A stretch of 64,000 nucleotides of DNA from Orientallactaga sibirica (GCA_036365145.1 JAEOAD010000026.1:4116001-4180000); one strand, 5' to 3'. Counted from the stretch's first letter, positions 28,803 to 38,224 are shown. A program made the numbers and translations. Notes: a model not told the origin generated them from the letters alone.

Positions 28803-28935
28803 CCAGGTGGGATGGTATAGTATCATTCCAGCTATTTAGGAAGCTGAAGTAAGAGAGTTACAAGTTCAAAGCCTGCCCAAGCCAGTTTTGAGTAACTTAG
28901 TTTGTCTAAAGACATTAAAAAAAAAAAAACAAGAA
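28803..28935 (+). repeat. Old B1/proto-B1-like SINE
   Basis: CCAGGTGGGATGGTATAGTA, AGGAAGCTGAAGTAAGAGAG, TTACAAGTTCAAAGCCTGCC, then A11. Confidence 0.6.
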
Positions 28936-28937
28936 AG

Positions 28938-29156
28938 GACTGGAGGGATGACTTAGTGGTTAAGGCATTTTCCTGCAAAGCCAAAGGACCCAGATTCAAT
29001 TCCCCAGGACCCACGTTAGCCAGATGCACAATGGGGCGCACATGTCTGGAGTTTGTTTGCAGAGGCTGGAGGCCCTGGTGTGCCCATTCTCTCTCTCTCT
29101 CTCTCCCTCTTTCTCTGTGAAATAAATAAATAAAAACAAACTATTAAAAAAAAAAG
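28938..29156 (+). repeat. B2-type SINE
   Basis: GGACTGGAGGGATGACTTAG head, GATTCAATTCCCCAGG B box, GAAATAAATAAATAAAAACA tail. Confidence 0.95.
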
Positions 29157-29160
29157 AAAG

Positions 29161-29348
29161 AGCTAAAGGCACTTGCTTGTAAAGCCTGACAGCGCGGGTT
29201 CGATTCCTCAGTACCCATGTAAAGCCAGATGCACAAAGTGGAGCGTGTGTCTGAGATTCATTTACAATGTCAGGAGGCCCTCACTCTGTCTTCCTCTTTC
29301 TCTCTGTCTCTCTCTCTCTCAAATAAATAAATAAATAAATAAATTTAA
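29161..29348 (+). repeat. B2-type SINE, 5' truncated
   Basis: Starts within the A-box region (AGCTAAAGGCACTTGCTTGT). B box GGTTCGATTCCTCAG, tail (AAAT)6. Confidence 0.93.
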
Positions 29349-29353
29349 AAGGA

Positions 29354-29562
29354 GGGCGCTGGAGAGATGGCTTAGCAGTTAAGGCGTTTGCCTACAAACC
29401 TTAAGGACCCAGGTTCAATTCCCCAGTACCCACATAAGCCAGATGCACAAGATAGAGCATGCATCTAGAGTTCATTTGCAGTGGCTGGAGCCCTGACAAA
29501 CCCATTCTCTCTCTCTCTCTCTCTCTCCTTCTCAAATAAATAAAAATATTTTTTTTTAAAGA
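29354..29562 (+). repeat. B2-type SINE
   Basis: GGCGCTGGAGAGATGGCTTA head, GGTTCAATTCCCCAG B box, CAAATAAATAAAAATATTTT tail. Third plus-strand B2 in a row. Confidence 0.95.
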
Positions 29563-29565
29563 AAG

Positions 29566-29612
29566 AAGGCTGAGGACATAACATTGGTAGATCACTACTC
29601 TCCAGTACAGAA
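29566..29612 (+). repeat. ID-like fragment
   Basis: AAGGCTGAGGACATAACATT and GGTAGATCACTACTCTCCAG resemble the start of an ID-type head. Short and diverged. Confidence 0.4.
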
Positions 29613-29650
29613 AGGGAGGGAGGGAGGGAGGGAGGGAGGGAGGGAGGGGA
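29609..29650. repeat. (GGGA)n microsatellite
   Basis: About ten AGGG units. Confidence 0.95.
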
Positions 29651-30424
29651 AGATGTTCTGGCAGAGCTGTTTGGGGTTCACTGTGATCACAGGATAGAGT
29701 GTGCTGAGGTTCCACGGAGTCACTATTTAAGGATATCGTGGGCTCCAGCATTAGCATCATAGCCGGCTCTAAAGAGAACAGAGCCCCTGTGCACATGCCC
29801 AGATCGCACACACCATACAGCCCTAAGCACAGCTGCCGGGCTCATCACTTTCGGGCCACCCTCTGGAAACGAAGATGCTATGCAGAGCACAGAATAACCC
29901 ACCACGGATCCTCACCCTTTTCCATAGCCTGAACCCCTTCGGTGGACTACATTTCCCAGGAGGCCATGCAGCTAGATGAAATCATGTGCCTCGATCTGGC
30001 CAATAGGCCAAGAGGAAGCTCTTTACACCACGTCCTGCTGTGGTTGATAAGCACATGTGACTCCTCATCTTCTCTCCTGTCTGCTGCCAGTTTGGTGGAG
30101 ACCGTAAAGTCTGCTGCAGATGGCAGAACCCCAAGATGCAAGGAGCCTGGGCGCTGAGTCACCCCAAGAAGCAATGGGGCCCAGCCAGGGTTCTGCGGTG
30201 TTAGTGAAAAGTCAGCTTACACTGACAGTTCCCTCCGCTGCAGCACATCTGATACATGGACCGCCTCAGGATGGTTCCAGGCACATTTCCACCTCACAGT
30301 GGCACGTGCAGGGAGCTGAAACAGGGCATTAGGGGTTCAGCAAAGTCCTTGAACCCCAAACCCCGGATTTGAGGTTTGCATTTAACCAAAGAATTGGCCA
30401 CACCAAACTGAGAAGGGTAATTAT
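29651..30424. other. Unique sequence
   Basis: About 770 bp with no recognised family. May be partly LTR-derived at its right end (see the next element). Confidence 0.4.
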
Positions 30425-30890
30425 TAAATTATTATATTTATTGAGGGAAGTGCAGAACCAAGGGAAGGAAAATGAGTACACCCACGTGGTCTGAGAGCCC
30501 ACACGGTGGGCCTGGAAGCGTAAGAGAGGAACGAAAAGAAAGTACAGGGCTGGAGAGATGGCTTAGCCTTTAAAGGCATTTGCCAGCAAAGCTAAAGAAC
30601 CCTGGTTCAACTTCCCAGGACCCACGTGTGCCAGATGCACAAGGGGGTGCATGTGTCTGGAGTTCATTTGCAGTGGCTGGAGGCCCTGAGCACCCATTCT
30701 CTATCTGCCTCTCCTTCTCACTCTCTCTCTCTCTCTCTAATAAATAAAAATTAAAAATTTTTTGAAAGAAAGAAAGTACAAAGAGCTCCTGCCATGTGGA
30801 GGACAGGAGGGGGGTAAAAAGCCCATGTGGGCTTAGGGGGTCAGGGAATTCTCCTCTGTCTCAGCTCAACTGGGCCAAGATGAGGGGAAA
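30425..30890 (-). mobile_element. LTR-like repeat (unnamed), interrupted by B2
   Basis: The segments 30425-30534 and 30781-30890 are the reverse complement of 33030-33272. Shared features are an AATAAATA polyadenylation-like motif, CCACATGGCAGGAG and a GGGCTCT...CCACGTGG stretch. This could be an endogenous-retroviral LTR; family unknown, and the element may extend to about 31095. Confidence 0.55.
30547..30768 (+). repeat. B2-type SINE with TSD
   Basis: GGGCTGGAGAGATGGCTTAG head, GGTTCAACTTCCCAGG B box, CTAATAAATAAAAATTAAAA tail. AAAGAAAGTACA is duplicated exactly at 30535-30546 and 30769-30780. Confidence 0.96.
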
Positions 30891-31517
30891 ACTCACCAGA
30901 ACCTGGAGGTTCAGGGGTGGTCAGGCAGCCCAGAGAGAGGCTCGTCTCCTCCCACACATCATAAATATTTTTGTGCTAGGCTTCACCTTCAGGTTCTGGT
31001 GAGCCATAGAGACAGCTGATTAGTCTGGGTTAGAGGCTGGCTTTGGAAGAGGCCAGCCATGAAGTCAAGTTCTGAAGTCTAAGCTTGACCAACCACAATG
31101 TTCTAGAAAAGACCTTCCTTCCAGGGAAGTGTTTTGGTATGCAAAAAAACAGGTCTAGGGAACCAGGCAAGAGATAAGAAGTCAGATCATCCTTTGATCT
31201 CTAGCAAATGCAGACCTTCCTGTCATTTTACTTTCAGGGGCCAGTCCCCCTAACTGCCTACCAAAGCCACCTGACTCCCTCTCGGAGCTGTGGTCTTCCC
31301 CCAGCCAGCAGGGTGCAGGAGGCTCTGCGACACAGAGGGCTTCACAGTCAGCTCAAGCGCCACATTCAGGAGGGAACTGACCAACACTGTGCAGTTGGGT
31401 GTGGCCAGCGTCTTTGGACACTGATTCCGCCTTCCTGTAGGCTGATGTTTTTGGAGCCTATGGAAGATGGGCTGGGAGATGCTATGCTGTGGTAGGATAG
31501 ATGTCTTAAATTATTCT
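30891..31517. other. Unique or unassigned sequence
   Basis: The left ~200 bp may belong to the LTR-like repeat. Nothing else recognised. Confidence 0.35.
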
Positions 31518-31643
31518 GTTTATCTTTGTTTTTGTGAGGCGAAGTCTCACTCTAGCCCCAGACTGACCTTGAACTCACAACGATCCTCCTACCTCTGCCT
31601 CCTAAGTGCTGGGATTAAAAGTATGCACCACCATGCCCAGCCT
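31518..31643 (-). repeat. B1 SINE
   Basis: GAGGCGAAGTCTCACTCTAG, GACTGACCTTGAACTCACAA (right-half deletion) and GCTGGGATTAAAAGTATGCA. Confidence 0.92.
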
Positions 31644-31669
31644 TACATAGTTTTTTTTGTTTGTTTGTT

Positions 31670-31868
31670 TTTTTTTAAAGTATTTTTATTTTGTTTATTT
31701 GCAAGCACACACAGAGAGATAGAGAGAGACAAAGTGAGTGCACCAGGGCCTCCAGCAGGTGCAAACTTCAGATGCATACACCACCTTGTGCATCTGGCTT
31801 TATGTAGGTACTGGTCATTAGGCTTTACAGGCAAGTGCCTTAACCACTGAGTCATCTCTCCAGCTCCG
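31670..31868 (-). repeat. B2-type SINE
   Basis: TTTTGTTTATTTGCAAGCAC tail side. B box region shortened (TACTGGTCATTAGG). Head GTCATCTCTCCAGCTCC. Confidence 0.92.
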
Positions 31869-32230
31869 GCCACACATGTTTTTGACACAGGATATTTTGA
31901 ACAGACTATGGGTTTTACACATGTAGCCCATCATAAATCAGTATTATTTCCAGTTATGTGTTTATATCCACACCATCTCATTTAACACTCAGCTGTCTCC
32001 TAATGCCAGTCACACTGGCTGTGGATAGCTGGGGCAGACCATGTGAGTCCAGCCCTGAGCATTCGTTTATGCACACCTCATTTGCATAACCACAGTTTTA
32101 TCTGCAAGCTCCCAGGGTGACCATGGCGTCCACAGTACAGAGAAGGGGAGTGACAGAATCATTCTGAATCCTGCCCTGGTCACCAGCTAACACGTGGGAG
32201 TGGTGAGATTAGAACTCAAATTTCATATTC
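31869..32230. other. Unique sequence
   Basis: No element recognised over about 360 bp. Confidence 0.4.
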
Positions 32231-32266
32231 TTTTTTTTTTTGTTTTTGGCTTGTTTTTGCTTTGTG

Positions 32267-32310
<44 letters not shown>

Positions 32311-32424
32311 GTAGGGTTTCATTCTGGTCCAGGCTGACCTGGAATTCACTATGTAGTCTCAGGGTGGCCTCGAACTCTTGGCAATCCTCCAACCTCTGCC
32401 TCCCGAGTGCTGGGATAAAATGCG
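32231..32424 (-). repeat. B1 SINE with long poly(T) (left arm of an inverted pair)
   Basis: T tracts at 32231-32241 and 32270-32308, TAGGTAGGGTTTCATTCTGG, CTCGAACTCTTGGCAATCCT, GAGTGCTGGGATAAAATGC. The first ~20 nt of B1 are missing at the junction with the next element. Confidence 0.94.
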
Positions 32425-32527
32425 TTCAAGGCCACCCTGAGACTACACAGTGAATTCCAGGTCAGCCTGGGTGGGCTAGAGTGAAACCCTACCTTGAAAA
32501 ACCAAAAAAAAAAAAAAAAAAAAAAAA
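32425..32527 (+). repeat. B1 SINE 3' half (right arm of an inverted pair)
   Basis: GTTCAAGGCCACCCTGAGAC to AAACCCTACCTTGAAAAACC and A23. It begins immediately where the minus-strand B1 ends. Contains a GGGTGGGCTAG insertion. Confidence 0.94.
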
Positions 32528-32583
32528 TCACGTACCCAAGAGTATTCTCTAGGAAGAATAAGAGAGAAAAAAATATATATACA

Positions 32584-32840
32584 TAGCTGGGTGTGGTCAC
32601 CCATGCCTGTGATCTCAGCAATCAGGAAGTGGAGGCAGAAGGATCAGAGTTCAAAGTCATTCTTGGGTATATAGTGAATATGAAGCCATGGGCTGGAGAG
32701 ATGGCTTAGCCGTTAAGGCACTTGCCTGCAAAGCCTAAGGAACCATGTTTGATTCTCCAGGTCCCACATAAGCCAGATACACAAAGTGGTGAATATGTGA
32801 GGCCAGCCTGGACTCCATGAAATGGTGTGTCAAAAAAGAA
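32584..32840 (+). repeat. Old B1 interrupted by a 3'-lacking B2
   Basis: AGCTGGGTGTGGTCACCCAT and CAGGAAGTGGAGGCAGAAGG to 32688, then GAGGCCAGCCTGGACTCCAT and a CAAAAAAG end after 32798. GTGAATATG lies on both sides of the inserted B2. Confidence 0.65.
32690..32797 (+). repeat. B2-type SINE, 3' half missing
   Basis: GGGCTGGAGAGATGGCTTAG to CCAGATACACAAAGTGG, then straight into GTGAATATG and B1-like sequence. No CT tract or AAATAAA tail. Confidence 0.85.
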
Positions 32841-32856
32841 AACAGAACAGAAAGAA

Positions 32857-33021
32857 GGGCTGGAGAGGTGACTTAGCAGTTAAAGACACTTGCTTGCAAA
32901 GCCTGACTGGAGAGGTGACTCAGTGGTTAAAGGTGCTTGCTTGCAAAGTCTAACAACCAGCGTTCAATTCTCCAGTACTTAAGGAAAGCCAGATGTGAAA
33001 TGGGCGTGTGTCTGGAGTTCA
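32857..33021 (+). repeat. B2-type SINE with tandemly duplicated head, 3' truncated
   Basis: GGGCTGGAGAGGTGACTTAG to GCCTGA (32858-32905) is repeated as CTGGAGAGGTGACTCAGTGG onward (32906-32955). The body then runs to GTGTCTGGAGTTC and stops where the LTR-like repeat begins. Confidence 0.88.
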
Positions 33022-33275
33022 CCACTTTCTGGTGCATTTCTCCTCATCTCAGCCCCAGCTGGGCCAAGGCGAGGGGAGAATGCCCCTAACCCTTCCTTTA
33101 CACATGGGCTCTTTACCCCTCCTGGTCTCCACATGGCAGGAGATCTTTGAACTTTCTTTTCTGCCTTCTTTCTTTCTCCATTTTCCCAGGGCCACCACAT
33201 GGGCTCTCTGGCCACGTGGATATATTCATTCTCCTTCCTTGGTTCTGTACTTCCCTAAATAAATAGAATAATTTA
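33022..33275 (+). mobile_element. LTR-like repeat (unnamed), second copy
   Basis: Opposite orientation to 30425-30890. Shared motifs include CCACATGGCAGGAG, GGGCTCTCTGGCCACGTGGA and CCCTAAATAAATAGAATAAT. It is followed by a purine microsatellite. Confidence 0.55.
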
Positions 33276-33279
33276 ATTT

Positions 33280-33312
33280 AAAAGAAAGAAGAAAGAAAAG
33301 AAAAGAAAAGAA

Positions 33313-33348
<36 letters not shown>

Positions 33349-33428
33349 AGGGAAGGAAGGAAGAAGGAAGGAAGGAAGAAGGAAGGAAGGAAGGAAGGAA
33401 GGAAGGAAGGAAGGAAGGAAGGAAGAAA
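33280..33428. repeat. (GAAA)n/(GGAA)n microsatellite
   Basis: About 150 bp purine tract: AAAAG, then GAAA, then GGAA and AAGG units, after an A-rich element end. Confidence 0.96.
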
Positions 33429-33432
33429 AAGA

Positions 33433-33628
33433 GGGCTGGAGAAATGGCTTAGCAGTTAAAGCACTTGCCAGCAAAGCCAAAGGACCCAGGTCTGATTCCC
33501 CAGAATCCAATGCACAAGGTGGTGTATGCATCTGGAGTTCGTTTGCAGTGCCTTCTATCCTGTCATACCCATTTTATCTCTCTCTATCTGCTTCTCTCTT
33601 TCTCAAATAAATAAAATATTAAAAAAAG
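33433..33628 (+). repeat. B2-type SINE
   Basis: GGGCTGGAGAAATGGCTTAG head. The mid part is shortened (CCCCAGAATCCAATGCACAA). CAAATAAATAAAATATT tail. Confidence 0.94.
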
Positions 33629-33636
33629 AAAAGGAG

Positions 33637-33870
33637 AGGCTGGAGAGATGGCTTAGCGGTTAAGCCATTTGCCTGTGAAGCCAAAGGACCCAGGTTGGAT
33701 TCCCCAGGACCCACGTTAGCCAGATGCACAAGGGGGTGCATGCATCTGGAGTTCGTTTGCAGTGGCTGGAGGCCCTGGTGTGCCCATTCTCTCTCTCTCT
33801 CTTTCTCTCTCCTTCTCTGTGTCTGTCACTCTCAAATAAATAAATAAAAATAAAAAAGAAAAGAAAAGAA
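33637..33870 (+). repeat. B2-type SINE
   Basis: AGGCTGGAGAGATGGCTTAG head, GGTTGGATTCCCCAGG B box, CAAATAAATAAATAAAAATA tail. Confidence 0.95.
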
Positions 33871-33949
33871 GGAAAATACTCAGGAAAGTACAGAACCATG
33901 GGGTCTCTGGAGGCAACCATATGGTCATGGCCTTGTGCCAGCTCATCTT
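33871..33949. other. Unique spacer
   Basis: Nothing recognised. Confidence 0.4.
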
Positions 33950-34215
33950 GCCCACCTCTCCTTCCATACAACTCCGCTTACTACAGCCCTGCCACAGCAC
34001 CCAGCAGTCCCTTGACACCCTCTGTGCCTTTGCACACGCTGATCCCACTTCCCATTTCTGGCAAACTCAGGTCCCAATACCCAGCTAAAATGTCTCCCCT
34101 CCCAAAAGCTCCCCTGGCCCTGACTGTGTCTCTTGATGTCATTCTATTGTTCTGGGCTCATCTTCCCCATTGGATGGCTGGAAGGTTCGAGAGGGTAGGA
34201 ACTGGATGTGTTATG
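33950..34215 (+). mobile_element. L2 LINE relic (3' region)
   Basis: TGCCTTTGCACACGCTGATC, CATTTCTGGCAAACTCAGGT, CCCAGCTAAAATGTCTCCCC and CGAGAGGGTAGGAACTGG follow the familiar L2 3' order. Confidence 0.75.
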
Positions 34216-34294
34216 CCTTCCCAGTCAGCCAAACACCCAATAGGAAGCAGGCTTATGGAGTTACATCTCTTAAATGCTCAAACTCCTAGCCCAG

Positions 34295-34513
34295 GGCTGG
34301 AGGGATGGCTTAGCATTTAAGGCATTTGCCTGCAAAACCAAAGGACCCAGGTTCGATTCCCAGGACCCATGTTAGCCATATGCACAAGGGGACGCACGAG
34401 TCTGGAGTTCATTTGCAGTGGCTGGAGGCCCTGGCTCATCCATTCTCTCTCTCTCTCTCTCCCTCTTTCTCTGTCAAATAAATAAATAAATAATATTTAA
34501 AAAAAAAAACAAC
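34295..34513 (+). repeat. B2-type SINE with TSD
   Basis: GGCTGGAGGGATGGCTTAGC head, GGTTCGATTCCCAGG B box, CAAATAAATAAATAAATAAT tail. AACTCCTAGCCCAG is duplicated exactly at 34281-34294 and 34514-34527. Confidence 0.97.
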
Positions 34514-34527
34514 AACTCCTAGCCCAG

Positions 34528-35402
34528 TGGAGAGGAGACATGTGACTCTGTGCAAGGAGGCTACACGGGGCAATGCAAAGCCTATGTTCCTGAAGGTAAT
34601 CTCAGGGGCCCAGCCCTTACCCAGGGGGAGCGAGATGAGGAAAGCTCATATATATCATGGGGAAAAGCAGCAAGATCTGCAGCTCAAAGCCACCTTCTCC
34701 CCCTGCTCCCCGCTGACCCCATGGAGGGAACCATCCTTAGCAGATTAGCACTCCTGGCCTCAAAAGACCAAAAGAAGCTGTCTCTGGGCCAAGGGCCAAC
34801 CATCTGCCTCAGGGTCACTCATGCCGTACTGCTTGAGTGAAAGGTGAGTCCAAGCATGGCCGAGGTCCATCTGCCTCTGAGGGGAACAAGGTGGGGCTCC
34901 CCCAGTTCTCTGAGGCCTCCTGGTGCCAAAACTGTCCAGTCCCTCACACCAGCCAGACCAGGTGGTGGCTGGTATGGAGAAGTGTCCAATGTCCCCCACT
35001 GGCAAGTGGGAGGCAGGACTTGAAGTCATGTCTCCACTTCTTAACCTGGGTCTCTTTCTGTGAAGGGGACTTCTGACTTCTACTGGACTGAAGGCATACA
35101 GTTTGTCCCTGTGTGCCCCTCCGCCAAGGCAGTCTCTGAGGAAGGCCAAGTGGGGCATGGCTCTGAGCCCAAACCTGCACAGAGGGCCTGCGAACCTTGG
35201 GACAACCTGATAAAAGTCAGGGAAAGCTCCAAACTACAGTCCACCTACTGATCCATCTACTGCGTGCCTGCTGGGGGTGGAGTGGAGGTTGGGAGGGTGG
35301 TAAAAAATTCGCCATCCAGCCCCCACTGGGCCCTGAAACTGCACGACATTGTCAGTAGAGAAAATATTGTCATTTGAACAAGAGTCCCTCATTTTAATGG
35401 CA
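34528..35402. other. Unique sequence
   Basis: About 875 bp. Overlapping short open frames on both strands and no exon or repeat recognised. Confidence 0.45.
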
Positions 35403-35561
35403 TTTTTTTTTTTTAATTCTGTGTAGGGTCTCGCTCTAGCCCAGGCAGACCTGAAATTCACTATATAGTCCCAAGATAGCCTCAAACTCACAGTGATCCT
35501 CCTGCCTCTGCCTCCCTCCCGAGTGCTGCAATTGAAGGCGTGCACCACCATGCCTGGCTCC
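35403..35561 (-). repeat. B1 SINE
   Basis: Poly(T), GTGTAGGGTCTCGCTCTAGC, GAGTGCTGCAATTGAAGGCG. A duplicated CCTC lies at the left-half junction. ATGGCATTTTT and ATGGCTTTTT flank it. Confidence 0.93.
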
Positions 35562-35828
35562 TTGATGGCTTTTTCTTACTTCCAGGCATGCCCCTGTGCC
35601 CCCTTCCTCTTTCATGCCCTTGGCTCCTCCTCTCACCCACTCAGCAGACATGATGCAGCTCCTTACGTGCCAGAAAGGAGTGAGGCTCAGTGCACACATG
35701 CTGCTGCTGCTCCCCAGGGCAGGAGACACAACACCAAGGCAAGATGCATGCATTGAGCCCAAGCATCTGTAAAACCATCAGGAGGGCTGCTGGGAGGAGG
35801 CGACCCTGAGCCAGCTGACAGCTGCAGA
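35562..35828. other. Unique sequence
   Basis: Nothing recognised. Confidence 0.4.
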
Positions 35829-35845
35829 TAAGAAACAGAAGCAGG

Positions 35846-36062
35846 GCTGGAGGGATGGCTTAGTGGTTAAGGTGTTTGCCTGCAAAGCCAAAGGACCCAG
35901 GTTCAATTCCCCAGGACCCACATTAACCATATGCACAAGGGGGCACATGCATCTGGAGTTCGTTTGCAGTGGCTGAAGGCCCTGGCACTCCCGTTCTCTC
36001 TCTCTCTCTCTCTCTCTCTCTGTCAAATAAATAAATAAGTAAAAATAAAATATTTTTTAAAA
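35846..36062 (+). repeat. B2-type SINE
   Basis: GGGCTGGAGGGATGGCTTAG head, GGTTCAATTCCCCAGG B box, CAAATAAATAAATAAGTAAA tail. AACAGAAGCAG and CAGCAGAAGCAG flank it. Confidence 0.95.
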
Positions 36063-36113
36063 TAAAGAAGCAGCAGAAGCAGTCAAGGGTTGGGTAAAGC
36101 AAGAGGGACCAGC

Positions 36114-36148
36114 AAAAAAAAAAAAAAAAAAAAAAAAATTTTTTTTTC
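36114..36148. repeat. Poly(A)/poly(T) junction
   Basis: About 25 A followed by about 10 T with no intervening sequence, a perfect short A-T foldback outside any SINE I can place. Confidence 0.9.
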
Positions 36149-36191
36149 CCATTTCTGACCATAGGGTGGACTCCCATCATGTCATTCCTTG

Positions 36192-36439
36192 CTTTTTTTC
36201 TTTTTATTTATTTAAATATTTTATTTATTTATTTATTTATTTATTTAAGAGAGGGGGAATGAGAGAGAGAGGAAGAGGCAGATAGAGAATGGACACACCA
36301 GGGCCTCCAGCCGCTGCAAACAAACTCCAGACACATGCACCATCTTGTCCATCTGGCTTAAATGGGTCCTGGGGAATCAAACCTGGGTCCTTAAGCTTCA
36401 CAGGCAAGTGCCTTAACCACTAAGCCATTTCTCCAGCCC
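36192..36439 (-). repeat. B2-type SINE with TSD
   Basis: (TTTA)n tail, GAATCAAACCTGGGTCC B box, GCCATTTCTCCAGCCC head. TCATTCCTTG is duplicated at 36182-36191 and 36440-36449. Confidence 0.96.
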
Positions 36440-36449
36440 TCATTCCTTG

Positions 36450-36564
36450 TTTTGTGTGTGTGCACATGTGCCGGGTCTTGCATGTATTGGCTGTCCTTCA
36501 GCTAGTAGTAGGTCATTAGCAGTTTGATTATTGCAGCAGATCACTTGATAGTTCATAAAGGCAC
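36450..36564. other. Unique sequence, possibly conserved
   Basis: AGGTCATTAGCAGTTTGATT and ATTGCAGCAGATCACTTGAT have the same AT-rich, motif-dense texture as the next regulatory candidate. Confidence 0.3.
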
Positions 36565-36700
36565 CTTCTAGCTCTGGTTCTTAACATCTGCCTCTCGGGT
36601 GTGTGGGGACAACACAAGGACAAGGAAACTGAGACTCAGTGAGGAAAAGGTCGTCCAAGGTCACACAGCCCAGCCCAGGTCCCCGGCCTCTCTCCAGGAG
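36565..36700 (-). repeat. MIR relic
   Basis: GACAAGGAAACTGAGACTCA, AAGGTCGTCCAAGGTCACAC and AGCCCAGCCCAGGTCCCCGG in antisense MIR order. Confidence 0.75.
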
Positions 36701-36759
36701 CCCTGCCCCACCCCCTCCTAGGCCCATGGGCTCAGGAAGGGAGGGTGGCCGCTCCGCAC

Positions 36760-37070
36760 CAGCCCATATATAACCCGTGCCATGCACCTTCCCCACATTA
36801 ATAAATGGGGAACTAAGGGCTCATAAATCCTGGGGCTGCCAATGTCCCCAGGACCAGCTCTTTCTCTGGCCACGCACTAGTACTTTTTACAACCCATTAA
36901 TTAGTCCCTCTAATAAAGTTTGACAAAATGATAACTTGCCCATGAAAAGTGTTGTAATAAATACATTTTCCCTAACTTTCGACCATCCAAGCATGGCCGC
37001 CTCATAAACCCTCCGCCACGGTTCACGGCCCGATTGTCTCTCTGTAATTCTCCATCGCCATGCAAGTCTG
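36760..37070. promoter_or_regulatory. Candidate conserved regulatory element (strongest in the window)
   Basis: A repeat-free, AT-rich island, abruptly different from its GC-rich left flank. It holds a TATATAA near 36766, TTAATAAATGGGG and CTCATAAATCC (Cdx/Hox-like), ATTAATTAG at 36896-36904, CCTCTAATAAAG, ACAAAATGATAAC (GATA-like core), TAATAAATACATTTTCCC and CCTCATAAACCCTCC. CpGs cluster at 37012-37035 among otherwise AT-rich sequence. No frame is coding. Deep conservation is an inference from texture and must be tested by alignment. Confidence 0.5.
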
Positions 37071-37440
37071 GGGTAGGGGGGACTGGGCTTCGTGGACCCA
37101 GGAGAGACCTGCGCCTGACTCTGGGTACCCAGCACCTCGAGGGACATGGCCCCTGAGTGGCACCTCCCTTTGCTCACAGAACTTCAGTGACTCTTGATAC
37201 CCAAGTTGGAAGTTCCCAGATTCCAGTCCTACCTGCCACGATCCCATTCCATGGGGCTTCTGAAGGGTTTTTTTTTTATTTTTTTTATTTTATTTTTTTA
37301 GGTATGATGTCCCCTTTGAATCTACTCCTGTAAATACATGTTGCTGTGTAAGGAAATAACAACCTCATGATAGAAAACGAAAGATAGTGCCACGATCCTG
37401 GCAAAAAAGAAAAAAAGTCAAAACAGATACCCTAAGGATA
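37071..37440. other. Unique sequence
   Basis: T/A-rich (TTTTATTTTATTTT) at 37266-37300. No element recognised otherwise. Confidence 0.4.
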
Positions 37441-37453
37441 AAAGCAATACGAC

Positions 37454-37608
37454 AGCCGGGCGTGGTGGCGCACGCCTTTAATCCCAGCACTTGGGAGGCA
37501 GAAGTAAGAGGATCGCTGTGAGTCTGAGACCAGCCTGAGACTACAAAGTGAGTTCCAGGTCAGCCTGAGCTACAGGGAGACCCTACCTTGAGAAATAAAT
37601 TAATTAAT
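37454..37608 (+). repeat. B1 SINE
   Basis: CAGCCGGGCGTGGTGGCGCA to GACCCTACCTTGAGAAATAA with an (ATTA)n tail. AAAAGCAATAC and AAGAGCAATAC flank it. Confidence 0.95.
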
Positions 37609-37620
37609 TAAGAGCAATAC

Positions 37621-38224
37621 CATGCTGACCATGACTCTAGACCTAAAGGTACCTTCTCCTGGTGAAAGATCACAGCCTGGGCATGAGGTGTTAGACACAC
37701 CGTCTCCAAGCCAAGACCCTCTCCTGAGGAGCACAGGGCCCCAGCAGGCAGAATCACTGGGACCCATGGAGACACTGTACCCCTTAGGTGGCAGGCAGGT
37801 GGGCTGGAGTGTGGTCTGCTTAGAAAAGGAGTCCAAGGTGTCACCAGCTCACTGTGTGACCCAGGGTCCTCCACTTTACATAAAGTCCACAGAGTGTGGC
37901 CCAAGATTGTGAGGAGTTGGCTTGAGGAACCAGTATTTACTGGGAAATCATCTCCCCCCAAGTAGGGGGTCGTGGCCACTTATTCCCACACCTGCTCAGT
38001 TCTGACCACTCACTGGTCACGAAACCCCAGAATCCAGGCCCTGGAACCTGAGGCTTCACCCTCCAGAACTGTCCCAGCTGCAGGGTCTCCTCCTGTGACG
38101 TGCATTAGACTGCCAGCATCTGTTCCTCCCTCACGTCACCTGTCCTGGAACCAGTCAGCCTGCATCCCTGACTTGGCTGGTTCTGTCTGAATGCCTAAGT
38201 GCATACATATCAGAATGTCCGAGA
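37621..38224. other. Unique sequence
   Basis: No family assigned. CTCACTGTGTGACCCAGGGTC near 37847 is MIR-like but too short to call. Confidence 0.4.

Noticed and set aside
36764..36775. TATATAA as a core promoter
   Set aside because: No transcript start, exon or polyadenylation signal can be tied to it; reported only as a motif inside the regulatory candidate.
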